A DNA stretch of 64,000 nucleotides from Burkholderiales bacterium (GTDB taxonomy: Bacteria > Pseudomonadota > Gammaproteobacteria > Burkholderiales > Casimicrobiaceae). Each line of letters begins with the position of its first letter. Position 1 is the first letter of the stretch. The stretch covers positions 310,001-374,000 of the forward strand of contig JABTUF010000006.1 in assembly GCA_015075645.1 (NCBI GenBank), in the 5' to 3' direction. Below, piece by piece: positions 46,075 to 54,370 of the stretch. The position numbers and the translations under genes were made by a program. Below the pieces are notes generated by a model. The model saw nothing but the letters and a program-made list of their open reading frames with translations. It was not told where the DNA came from and made no database searches.

Positions 46075-46255
46075 CGGATCTCTCCTCGATGAAGACTGCG
46101 TCCTGAACTCCCGCGCCCCGCAGGGCGCAGGCCAACTCAACCTGATGCAGGCGACGCCGGAGCATCGCCCATGGGCGCTCGCGCACGGCCATCCGCCGAG
46201 GAGGGCCCGTTCGCACGACGGTCCGGATCGAAATGCCGCGGCACGGGTGCGCTCC

Positions 46256-47089
46256 TCAGTAGGAGACCTTCGCGACGGCGCGCAGCTCGTCGGGGGTCGC
46301 GGTGCCGAAGCCGAAGAACTCGAGATACGGCGGGATCATCTCGAACAGCATGTCGGTGCCCACCTGGTAGCGGCAGCCGCGCGCGCGCGCGGCCTCGAGC
46401 AGCGGCGTGATCTCCTGCTTCATCACGACCTCCCCGACGAACGTCGACGTCGAGAGCCGGGCGACGTCGAACGGCAGGGGGTCGCCGGGATTCATGCCGA
46501 GCGGCGTCGCGTTCACGGCGAGATCGTAGCCTGCCGGGTCGTTCGTGGCGACCGCGACATGGGTCGCCGGATAGTGGAGGCGCAGCCGCCGGGCCAGTCC
46601 GTCCGCGGTGGCGGCATCGACGTCGCTCACGGCGATCGAGGACGCGCCGTCCGCGGCGAGCGCCGCGGCGATCGCCGACCCCACTCCGCCGGATCCGACG
46701 ACGAGGCAACGCGATCCCGCGACCCGGAAGCCCTTCCGCGCGAGGCCGCGCGCGAAGCCCGTACCGTCGAAGTTGTCCCCGGCGAAGGTCCCGTCGTCGC
46801 GGCGGAGCACCGCGTTGCACGACCCGGCGATTTCGACCGCCTTCGACCGCTCCGCCAACAGCTCGACGACCGCGACCTTGTGCGGCATCGTGATCAGCGC
46901 GCCGCGCACGTTGCGCACGTGCGCCATGGCCCGCATCACCGAAACGAAGTCGTCCGCGACCACCGCCATCGGCACGACGACCGCGTTCACCCCGCGACGC
47001 TCGAACCAGGGGTTGTAGATCATCGGCGCCTTGAACGACCCGGTCGGGTAGCCGATGTGCGGCAGGAGGAGCGTCAGGCCGTTGATCAT
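46256..47089 (-). CDS. Shikimate-dehydrogenase-family protein (AroE-like 2), altered pocket
   Basis: A 277-aa AroE-fold dehydrogenase. Catalytic Lys71 (TMPHK) and Asp108 (DNFDG) and the cofactor loop LVVGSGGVGSAIA are kept. However, the motif that binds the substrate carboxylate, HSxSP in AroE, here reads SFKAP at 18-22, so both serines are lost. A substrate other than shikimate is therefore probable, perhaps a hydroaromatic or cyclitol with a different head group. It sits between the TRAP genes and a TIM-barrel gene, 34 bp from the latter. Confidence 0.78.
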   Translation of the reverse strand: MINGLTLLLPHIGYPTGSFKAPMIYNPWFERRGVNAVVVPMAVVADDFVSVMRAMAHVRNVRGALITMPHKVAVVELLAERSKAVEIAGSCNAVLRRDDGTFAGDNFDGTGFARGLARKGFRVAGSRCLVVGSGGVGSAIAAALAADGASSIAVSDVDAATADGLARRLRLHYPATHVAVATNDPAGYDLAVNATPLGMNPGDPLPFDVARLSTSTFVGEVVMKQEITPLLEAARARGCRYQVGTDMLFEMIPPYLEFFGFGTATPDELRAVAKVSY

Positions 47090-47123
47090 GGCGTTCGCGG
47101 CGGGATCGCTGTCGGGCCGCCGG

Positions 47124-47963
47124 TCAGTGCGCCGCGAGCGCTTCGGCGCCCTTCGCGTGCGCGGCGAAGTAGGTCTTGGCGGATTCCAGGCAGCGGAACG
47201 CGTGCTCGGCGTAGCCCATCTCGTCGGAGCGCGCCAGGTGCGGCAGCTCGATCGAATACGGCATTCGCGGCAGGCGCGCGAGGATCCCCGCGATGTCGAT
47301 GCCGCCCTCGCCGCAGTAGAGCCGCTCGGCGCGCATGATGTGGATCATCCGCTCGTGGTCCGCGGGAATCTCGGCGGACGCGTCGCAGATCTGCGCGAAG
47401 TGGAACCAGCCGCGCGGCACGGCGTCGAGCGCCTCGACACGGTCGCGGGCCCGATGGAAGTGGTGGGTGTCGATCATCAGCCCCGCGTTGTCGCGCTTCA
47501 CGGCGCGCAGCACGTCGAGCGCCTGAGCGAGGTTGGTGACGGCGGCGACCGGCACCGGCTCGAGGTCGACGGTGAGGCCGTAGCGCGCGGCGAGGTCGCA
47601 CAGGCGGGCGAACTTGTCGACGACCATCGCGCGGTCGCCGGTCCAGATCGACGAGAGCACCGCGCGCGCGCCGAGTTCCGCGGCGACGGCGATCGCCGGC
47701 TCGTAGGACTCGGGCTCGACGTCCGCGAGGATCCGCGCGAGTTCGATGTCGTGGACGCGCACGCCGGTCGCGGCGAGCGCCGCCCGGGTCTGGCGCAGCA
47801 TCTCGGGCTTCTCGGCGAGCGCCCAGTTCGGCTCGCCGGGCAACCCCATGTAGATGAGACGCGGGCTCACGTAGTCGTACCCGGCCCGGGCGGCGACGTA
47901 GACCATCTCGGGCGGCGCGAGGCCCATCACCGTCAGGTGCGCGAGCGAGTATTCCTGCTTCAT
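47124..47963 (-). CDS. Sugar phosphate isomerase/epimerase-like TIM barrel
   Basis: A 279-aa AP-endonuclease-2-superfamily protein. Metal-site positions are all present: Glu in TVDLEPVPV, Asp and His in LMIDTHHFHR, Gln/Asp in HFAQICDAS and Glu in YSIELPHL. It may act as an isomerase or dehydratase on a keto-polyol. A GGAGGATC site 9 bases upstream decides the ATG at 47963. It is coupled in direction with the TPP enzyme 26 bp upstream and an AroE-like gene downstream. Confidence 0.83.
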   Translation of the reverse strand: MKQEYSLAHLTVMGLAPPEMVYVAARAGYDYVSPRLIYMGLPGEPNWALAEKPEMLRQTRAALAATGVRVHDIELARILADVEPESYEPAIAVAAELGARAVLSSIWTGDRAMVVDKFARLCDLAARYGLTVDLEPVPVAAVTNLAQALDVLRAVKRDNAGLMIDTHHFHRARDRVEALDAVPRGWFHFAQICDASAEIPADHERMIHIMRAERLYCGEGGIDIAGILARLPRMPYSIELPHLARSDEMGYAEHAFRCLESAKTYFAAHAKGAEALAAH

Positions 47964-47989
47964 CGACGGATCCTCCGGGGACGCGTGCA

Positions 47990-49765
47990 TCAGTCCGAGG
48001 CGGGGCCGGTGGCGACGTGGTGCACCTTCCGGTCCGGCGAGTAGATGTCCATGATGTTCCAGTGCCCGGCGGTCGGCACCGGCTCGTTCTTCATGTAGAC
48101 GTCGAGCACGACCGGCTTCTTCGCCTTGATCGCCTTCGCGAGCGCGGGCTTGAACTCGGCGGCCGACGCGACCTTGATTCCCTCGACGCCGTAGGCGCGC
48201 GCGATCGCCGCATAGTCGGGCGACCAGCTCCTGCCGTCCTTCTCGAACACCGTGCCGAACGTCGTGCCGTAGTGCGCGGCCTCGAGGCCCGCGATCGTGC
48301 CGAACGCGTGGTTGTTCATGATCACCCACACCACCGGGATGTCCTCCTCGAACGCGGTGGCGAGCGCGGCCGGGTTCTGGCCGAACCCGCCGTCGCCGAT
48401 GAGCGCGATGACGACGCGGTCGGGCAGCGCGACCTTCGCGCCGAGCGCCGCGGGCGAACCGAAGCCCATCGTCGCGAACCCGCCGGGCGTGAAGATGCTG
48501 CCGGGCGTGTAGATCGGAAATTGCTGGCCGACGCCGTTCTTGTTCCAGCCCACGTCGGTGCACAGGATCGCGTCGCGCGGCATCACCTCGCGCAGATCGG
48601 CGAGGATGCGCTCGGGGCGCATCGGCCAGGCGTCGCTTTGCATCGCCTTGCGGTTGCCGGCGACGAACTTCGCGCGGTTCGCCGCCATCTCCGCGACGAG
48701 CTTGTCGCGCTTCACGCCCTTCGGCGCGAGCTTCCGCGCCACGCGGACGAGCGTCCTGAGCGCGAGCTTCAGGTCCGCGACCGCGCCGATCGCCACCGGA
48801 TAGTTGCGGCCGATCTCGGCGGGATCGATGTCGATGTGGATCAACTTCGTCGGCGGCATCCGGAACGTGTACTTGTCCTCCCAGGAGCTGCAGTCGGCTT
48901 CCGAGAAGCGCGTGCCCAGCGCGAGGATCCAGTCGGCGGCGCGGCACTTGTCGTTGATGTACTTCGTGCCCCAGAACCCGGTCATCCCGAGCACGAGCGG
49001 GTGGTCGTCGGGCAGCGCGCCCTTGCCCATCAGCGTGTGCGCGACCGGCAGCGACAGATGCTCGGCGAGTTCGCGCATCTCGTCGGCCGCCTGCGCGAGC
49101 AGGACGCCGCCGCCCGCGTAGATCACCGGCGTCTTCGCTTCGAGCAGTGCGCTCACGATCTTCGTCGCGGTCTCGTCGTCGAGCGCGGGCTTCGCGAGCG
49201 CGCGCGTACCGGCCGCGGCGCGCTTCCAGTGCGCGGCGTCGGCAGGCTTCGAGAAGATGTCCATCGGCACGTCGACCAGCACCGGACCGGGACGTCCGCT
49301 CTCCGCGAGCGCGAACGCCTTCTCGAGGATCTCGGGCATCAGGTGCGCAGAGTCGACGCGCCAGGCGCGCTTGACGAACGGCCGGTAGATCTCGTACTGC
49401 GAGGCGTCCGCGTGCAGGTTCACCTCCTGGTGCGGATGCTTGCCGTAGTAGTGCGTCGGCACGTCGCCCGCGATCACCACCATCGGGATCGAGTCGAGCG
49501 CGGCGTTGGCCACGCCGGTCGCCGCGTTGGTGAGTCCGGGCGACAGGTGCGAGAGCAGCACCGAGGCCTTGCCGGTCGCGCGCGCGTAGCCGTCGGCCGC
49601 GTGCGCGGCGATCTGCTCGTGGCGCGTGTTGATGAACCGGATCTTCCGGCTCTTCGCGAGCGCCGCCAGCACCGCGATGTTGGTGTGTCCGCACAATCCG
49701 AAGACGTGGCGGACGCCGCGTCCTTCGAGGTACTTGACGAGCTGCTCGGCAACGGTGTCGTTCAT
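47990..49765 (-). CDS. Thiamine-diphosphate-dependent enzyme, acetolactate-synthase-like
   Basis: A 591-aa three-domain ThDP enzyme. Catalytic Glu50 lies in NTRHEQIAAHAADGYARATG, and the ThDP/Mg motif GDGGFGQNPAAL...MNN is near residues 452-485. It could carry out carboligation, decarboxylation or hydrolytic C-C cleavage of a 1,2-diketone. It lacks the long N-terminal extension of IolD, so it is not that enzyme. The following citrate-synthase-like and acylating aldehyde dehydrogenase genes suggest that it produces or consumes an aldehyde unit. The ATG at 49765 fits the family N-terminus; upstream in-frame sequence is low complexity. Confidence 0.85.
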   Translation of the reverse strand: MNDTVAEQLVKYLEGRGVRHVFGLCGHTNIAVLAALAKSRKIRFINTRHEQIAAHAADGYARATGKASVLLSHLSPGLTNAATGVANAALDSIPMVVIAGDVPTHYYGKHPHQEVNLHADASQYEIYRPFVKRAWRVDSAHLMPEILEKAFALAESGRPGPVLVDVPMDIFSKPADAAHWKRAAAGTRALAKPALDDETATKIVSALLEAKTPVIYAGGGVLLAQAADEMRELAEHLSLPVAHTLMGKGALPDDHPLVLGMTGFWGTKYINDKCRAADWILALGTRFSEADCSSWEDKYTFRMPPTKLIHIDIDPAEIGRNYPVAIGAVADLKLALRTLVRVARKLAPKGVKRDKLVAEMAANRAKFVAGNRKAMQSDAWPMRPERILADLREVMPRDAILCTDVGWNKNGVGQQFPIYTPGSIFTPGGFATMGFGSPAALGAKVALPDRVVIALIGDGGFGQNPAALATAFEEDIPVVWVIMNNHAFGTIAGLEAAHYGTTFGTVFEKDGRSWSPDYAAIARAYGVEGIKVASAAEFKPALAKAIKAKKPVVLDVYMKNEPVPTAGHWNIMDIYSPDRKVHHVATGPASD

Positions 49766-49811
49766 CGTGCTTCCTCGGGTGCTCGGGGTCGGTGCGCGCA
49801 TCGCGGCCGCC

Positions 49812-50675
49812 TCAGGGGTTCTTCGGCGCGCGGGTGGCGTAGGCATCCGGCAGGTCGCGGCGCGCGGGACCGCTGTATCGATAGGGAATCGCGGGCGGCA
49901 TCGGACCCATGATCCGCCGCCCGCGCTGCTTCTGCTCCCACGCGTGGGCGAGGATGCCCACCGAACGCGACAGGATGAAGAGCCCGCGGCCGAGTTCCGG
50001 CTCGAAGCCCAGCTCGCAGAAGATCACGGCGGTGATGCCGTCGATGTTCATCGGGATCGTCCTGCCCTTGTGGGCGAGGAGCGCCGCCTCGACCGCTCGG
50101 CCGATCCGCGCGTAGCGCCCGCCGATCGCGCCGCCCGCCTCGGCGCGGCGCAGGAGTTCGTAGAGCGGCGCCACGCGCGGGTCGATCGGATGGAAGCGGT
50201 GGCCGAAGCCGGGCATGATCTTCTCGCCCTCCGCGCGATGGCGCTCCAGCACCTTCGCGGCCGCCTCGACGAGGTCGCCCGATTCGCCCGCGAGCGCGTC
50301 GATCTCCCGGTAGCGCTCCATGCACTGCTGGCCCGCGCCGCCGTGGATGTCGTCCAGCACGTTGATCGCCGAGGCCATCGCGCCGTTGACCGGCAGGCCG
50401 CAGGTCACCGCCATGCGCGAGATCGCGATCGACGGCGCGTGCGGCCCGTGGTCGACGCCGGGAACCAGCGCCGCTTCGAGGAGTTCCGCCTGCGCCGTGG
50501 TCGGCAGCTCGCCGCGCAGCATGAGCCAGATCATCTCGGGAAAGCGCACGCGGCCGATCAGCTGCTCGACCGGATAGCCGCGGATCGCGATCTTCCCCGG
50601 GTGGATGTCGATGATCGACGTGTCCCACCAGGCGGATGCGTCGGAGACGAGTTGTTCGGCGGCAGGTGTCGGCAT
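49812..50675 (-). CDS. Citrate-synthase-family protein (citryl-CoA-lyase-like)
   Basis: A 287-aa protein, much shorter than citrate synthase (about 430 aa) and close to citryl-CoA lyase or the C-terminal part of ATP-citrate lyase. The active-site residues remain: His111 in DDIHGGAGQ, His159 in GFGHRFHPIDPR, Asp212 in NIDGITAVIF and Arg237 in LSRSVGILAHAWEQ. It should make or break a C-C bond between acetyl-CoA and an oxoacid. Its position between a ThDP enzyme and an acylating aldehyde dehydrogenase is unusual and points to a retro-Claisen cleavage step. Confidence 0.82.
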   Translation of the reverse strand: MPTPAAEQLVSDASAWWDTSIIDIHPGKIAIRGYPVEQLIGRVRFPEMIWLMLRGELPTTAQAELLEAALVPGVDHGPHAPSIAISRMAVTCGLPVNGAMASAINVLDDIHGGAGQQCMERYREIDALAGESGDLVEAAAKVLERHRAEGEKIMPGFGHRFHPIDPRVAPLYELLRRAEAGGAIGGRYARIGRAVEAALLAHKGRTIPMNIDGITAVIFCELGFEPELGRGLFILSRSVGILAHAWEQKQRGRRIMGPMPPAIPYRYSGPARRDLPDAYATRAPKNP

Positions 50676-50724
50676 GTCCGGTCGGGGGATGCGAAGGGTT
50701 GTCGGGAACGGGCGCGCGCCGGCG

Positions 50725-52173
50725 TCAGGTCGTGATCATCTCGACCTCGGACTCGAGCGCCGGGTCGTAGAACGCGCCGAACAGCTCCTCGTCGGAGGGC
50801 TTGTCCTCCTTGATCGGCACCGACACCCAGGTCGTGTTGAGGTAGTGCTTGAGGTGCACGTTCTCGGAGACGACGTTGCCGCCCCAGGTGCCGCAGCCCA
50901 GGCTCGAGGTCATCGGCATGCCGTTGTTGAACGCCCCGGCGTTGGCCTTCGACTGCGGCTGGCGCACCATGATCCGCGACACCGGAGCGACGAGCGCGAG
51001 CGCGTCGATGTGGCTCGCGTCGAACGAGTAGATGCCGCAGGAGTGGCCCTTGCCGCCGACTTCGTAGATCGCGCGCACCATCGAGAGCGCCTGGTCGAAG
51101 TCCGAGAACTCGTAGACCGCGAGGAGCGTCGTGAGCTTCTCGCCCGAGAACGGGTGCTCCTTGCCGATGCCGTCGCCGCGCACGATGATGAACTTGCGGT
51201 CGGCGGGAATCGTGAAGCCGGCGATCTGCGCGAGTTGCTGCGGCGCGATCGCGACGGTGTTCGACGTGCGGTGCCGCTCGTCGTCCCACATCGCCTTCCG
51301 GAGGAGCGCCTTCTCCTCCTCGCTCGCGAGGTAGCCGCCCTCCTTCTGGAGCTGCGCGACCATCCGGTCGAAGATCGACGCCTCGATCAGCAGGTTGCCG
51401 TCGGCCGAACAGCCCGAGCCGAAATCCGAGGTCTTGGACAATCGCGTGTTGCGCGCGGCCTCCTCGATGTTCGCGGTCGCGTCGATGACCATCGTCGAGT
51501 TCCCCGCGCCCACGCCGTACGCCGGCGTGCCGGAGCTGTAGGCCGCGCGCACCATCGGCTGGCCGCCGGTGGCGATGATGAGGTCGGCGCGCGCCATCAG
51601 CGCCTGCGACATCGGGATGTTGACCTTGGTCAGACACTGCAGGATGTCGGCCGGCGCGCCCTCGCGCTCGAGCGCCTCGCGCATCAGGCGCACCGTCTCG
51701 TACGAAGTCTTCTTCGAGCGCGGGTGCGGCGAGTAGATGACGACGTCGCGCGCCTTGATCGCGTAGATCGCGTTGCCCGCGGGCGTCAGGTCCGGGTTCG
51801 TGGTCGGGACGATGCAGGCGATGATGCCGGCGGGCTTGCCGTACTTGACGATGCCCTTCTCCGGGATCTCCTCGATGACGCCGACGCTCTTCTGGCGCAG
51901 CGCGTCGCGCAGCACACCGCGGATCTTCATCCGCTTGCCCATCCGGCTCTCGGGATCGCCGAGTCCGCTCTCCTCGATGCCCATCTTGACGAGACGCGTG
52001 AAGGTCCGCTTGTTCGCGACCGCCCACGCCACCGCCTGGCAGAGCCGGTCGACGCGCGCCTGGTCGTAGGTCTCGATGATCGCGAGCGCCTTGCGTGCCC
52101 GGGCGAAAGCCTCGTCCAATTCCTGCTGCTGTTCGTCGCTGATGCCCTTGCGGGTGTCGGGGGAGGTGGCCAT
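50725..52173 (-). CDS. CoA-acylating aldehyde dehydrogenase
   Basis: A 482-aa enzyme of the EutE/PduP/AdhE-N/SauS branch. The nucleophile is Cys255 in SDFGSGCSADG; the proline-rich segment IVPTTNPDLTPAGNAIYAIK and TGGQPMVRAAY are diagnostic of acylating members. It converts an aldehyde plus CoA and NAD(P)+ to an acyl-CoA. It resembles sulfoacetaldehyde dehydrogenases, but no sulfonate gene is near. GAGGA lies 6 bases before the ATG. First gene of the large minus-strand unit and divergent from the IclR gene. Confidence 0.87.
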   Translation of the reverse strand: MATSPDTRKGISDEQQQELDEAFARARKALAIIETYDQARVDRLCQAVAWAVANKRTFTRLVKMGIEESGLGDPESRMGKRMKIRGVLRDALRQKSVGVIEEIPEKGIVKYGKPAGIIACIVPTTNPDLTPAGNAIYAIKARDVVIYSPHPRSKKTSYETVRLMREALEREGAPADILQCLTKVNIPMSQALMARADLIIATGGQPMVRAAYSSGTPAYGVGAGNSTMVIDATANIEEAARNTRLSKTSDFGSGCSADGNLLIEASIFDRMVAQLQKEGGYLASEEEKALLRKAMWDDERHRTSNTVAIAPQQLAQIAGFTIPADRKFIIVRGDGIGKEHPFSGEKLTTLLAVYEFSDFDQALSMVRAIYEVGGKGHSCGIYSFDASHIDALALVAPVSRIMVRQPQSKANAGAFNNGMPMTSSLGCGTWGGNVVSENVHLKHYLNTTWVSVPIKEDKPSDEELFGAFYDPALESEVEMITT

Positions 52174-52307
52174 GATCGTCCTCGAAGGAGTCCGGGCGCG
52201 GCTGCCGCGTCCGGGATGCCGGGCGGGAGCCGTCGGCGTCGCGCCCGTGGAATGGCTGGGACGATAGATTCGACGGCGCCGGACGTCAAGGGCGCATTGC
52301 GGCAAAC

Positions 52308-52326
52308 TGTGCGCTATGCGCCCACA
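52308..52326. promoter_or_regulatory. Imperfect palindrome in the IclR/aldehyde dehydrogenase divergent region
   Basis: TGTGcGC (52308-52314) and GCcCACA (52320-52326) form an interrupted dyad. It lies between the divergent starts 52173 and 52457 and is a candidate IclR-family operator. It is weak evidence on its own. Confidence 0.3.
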
Positions 52327-52456
52327 AAATGCACGGGCGGGCGCTCATGGCCGATCCGACCGGCGTATCGTTCCCGGGCCGGGCGAGCGACCGAAGCGGG
52401 TCGCGTCCCCCCGCAATGACCTCACGCCGCCATCCGCGCATCCTGTTCCGGAACCC

Positions 52457-53344
52457 ATGCCGCCTCCCGACGCCATCGTCCCTTCGTCCGCGCCGTACGA
52501 CTCCACGGGGGCGACGACCTCCGGCGACCGCGGCGCGCCGCCCGACCACCACGCGCTGCCCGCCGAGACGATCGACCGCCTGGGCGAGGACCGCGATTTC
52601 GTCACCGCGCTCGCCCGCGGCCTCGCCGTGATGCTCGCCCTCTCCGGCAAGCGCCGCAGGATGTCGATCGCGCAGGTGTCGCATCTCACCGGCATTCCGC
52701 GCGCCGCGACGAGGCGGAGCCTCCACACGCTCGCGAAGCTGGGCTTCGTCGCGATCGACGACGCGCGGCGCTACTACCTGCGGCCGCGCGTGCTGTCGTT
52801 GAGCCACGCGTTCCTGTCGTCGTCGCCGATCGTCGTGCTCGCGCAGCCGATCCTCGACCGGCTCGGCGAAGCGCTGCAGGAGGCGTGCTCGGTCGGCATC
52901 CTCGACGGCGACCAGATCGTCTACCTCGCGCGCTCGACGACCTCGCGGATCATGTCGCCGACGCTGAACGTGGGCCGGCGGCTGCCCGCGTACTGCACGT
53001 CGATCGGCCACGTGCTGCTCGCGCACCTGCCCTCCGACCAGATCGACGACTACCTCGAACGCGTGCGGCTTCATGCGTACACCGAGTACACGCCGTCGAC
53101 GGAGCGGCGCCTGCGCGCGCTGCTGAAGGCCGTGCGCGAGAAGGGCTATGCGTTCGCGAGCCAGTTCATGGAATCGCGCCTGTGCACGCTCGCCGTTCCC
53201 GTGCGCGACGCCGGCGGCAACTACGTGGCCGGCCTCAACGTCATCGTCCAGGACCGGTTGATGACCGAGGACGAGATGGCGACGCGGTTCCTGCGCCCGA
53301 TGCAGGCCGCCGCGCTCGAACTCGGCGGGCTGCTCCTCCCCTGA
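52457..53344 (+). CDS. IclR-family transcriptional regulator, PcaR/PobR branch
   Basis: A 295-aa regulator. After a disordered Pro/Ala-rich lead of about 45 residues comes DFVTALARGLAVMLALSGK, the typical IclR opening, then a winged helix (SIAQVSHLTGIPRAATRRSL) and an effector domain with LPAYCTSIGHVLLA and SRLCTLAVPVRD. The PcaR/PobR branch senses protocatechuate-pathway compounds. The ATG at 52457 was chosen over one at 52316 because the upstream stretch is not protein-like. It diverges from the aldehyde-dehydrogenase unit and leads the QuiC-like pair. Confidence 0.87.
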   Translation: MPPPDAIVPSSAPYDSTGATTSGDRGAPPDHHALPAETIDRLGEDRDFVTALARGLAVMLALSGKRRRMSIAQVSHLTGIPRAATRRSLHTLAKLGFVAIDDARRYYLRPRVLSLSHAFLSSSPIVVLAQPILDRLGEALQEACSVGILDGDQIVYLARSTTSRIMSPTLNVGRRLPAYCTSIGHVLLAHLPSDQIDDYLERVRLHAYTEYTPSTERRLRALLKAVREKGYAFASQFMESRLCTLAVPVRDAGGNYVAGLNVIVQDRLMTEDEMATRFLRPMQAAALELGGLLLP

Positions 53345-53473
53345 CACGGCGCGGAGCGGGGCGCGAACGATGCGCTATGATCGGCGGCACGCACCCGGCC
53401 GGAGCGCGACGCCGCCGCACGGCGTCGACGCGGCGCCAAGCGCGCATCGCGGCCGATCACACGAGGAAGCGCG

Positions 53474-54370
53474 ATGAATCCCGCCACCGATCGCGAGGCG
53501 ATCCCGGAACCTCAGAACCCGCTCGGCGTCGACGGCATCGAGTTCATCGAGCTCGCGACCTCGCGGCCGCAGGCGCTCGGCAGCGCGCTCGAGACGCTGG
53601 GATTCCGGCCGATCGCGCGCCATCGCTCGCGCGAGGTCGCGCTCTACCGCCAGGGGACGATGAACCTGATCGTCAACGCCCAGCCGGCGGACATCCCGCG
53701 CATCGTGGTTCCCACCGAACGGCCGGTGATCAGCGCGTTCGCGCTGCGCGTGCGCGATGCACGCTACGCGTACCGCCGCGCGCTCGAACTGGGCGCCTGG
53801 GAGATCCCGGTGCGCGCGCAGGCGATGGAGATCAACATCCCGGCGATCCACGGCGTCGGCGAGAGCCTCGTCTACTTCGTCGACCGTTACGACGAGTTCT
53901 CGATCTACGACGTCGACTTCCGCGCGATCCCGACGGTGGATCCGCACCCGCCGGCGATCGCGGGCATGCACTTCTTCGGCATCGTCCAGTACGTGAAGCC
54001 CGACCGCACCGCCGACTGGGCCGAGTTCTATTCGCAGCTCATGGGCTTCACGCCGCTGCCCCGGGACGTGCGCTTCGGCATCATGCCGAGCGGACTGCTG
54101 CTCGAAAGCCCGTGCCGTACGTTCTTCCTGCAGTTGATCGAGCCCGAGGACGCGGCCCGCTTCGCCCAGATGGACGAGCACCTGCAGCGGATCGGCATCG
54201 GCACGCCCGACGTGCTCGCCGCCGTCGCGAGCCTCGAGAAGCGCGGTGTCGGCTTCCTCGCCACCGAGCGCGTGAAGCCGGGCGAGCGCGGCGCGCTCAC
54301 CCGGCCGCTCGAGGGCGGCATGATGTTCGAACTGGTGAAGAGCCAGCCGCGGGAAGCGCGCGCGCGATGA
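53474..54370 (+). CDS. HPPD-like (VOC) protein resembling the C-terminal half of QuiC
   Basis: A 298-aa protein of two glyoxalase/VOC modules (about 18-140 and 160-290), like 4-hydroxyphenylpyruvate dioxygenase and the C-terminal domain of bacterial 3-dehydroshikimate dehydratase QuiC. The first metal ligand, His166 in IAGMHFFGIVQ, and the last, Glu in GGMMFELVKS, are kept, but the middle one is Arg (EHLQRIGIG) where the family has QHIA. HPPD catalysis is therefore unlikely. GAGGAAG precedes the ATG. It overlaps the TIM-barrel gene by 4 bp (ATGA), the reverse order of the domains in fused QuiC. Confidence 0.75.
   Translation: MNPATDREAIPEPQNPLGVDGIEFIELATSRPQALGSALETLGFRPIARHRSREVALYRQGTMNLIVNAQPADIPRIVVPTERPVISAFALRVRDARYAYRRALELGAWEIPVRAQAMEINIPAIHGVGESLVYFVDRYDEFSIYDVDFRAIPTVDPHPPAIAGMHFFGIVQYVKPDRTADWAEFYSQLMGFTPLPRDVRFGIMPSGLLLESPCRTFFLQLIEPEDAARFAQMDEHLQRIGIGTPDVLAAVASLEKRGVGFLATERVKPGERGALTRPLEGGMMFELVKSQPREARAR

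Noticed and set aside
47990..49765. Inositol pathway hydrolase IolD
   Set aside because: The N-terminal extension and IolD-specific segments are missing; only the general ThDP fold is shared.
50725..52173. Dedicated sulfoacetaldehyde dehydrogenase SauS of a sulfonate operon
   Set aside because: Sequence type is similar, but no sulfonate transporter, sulfite exporter or related gene is near, so only the acylating-dehydrogenase call is made.
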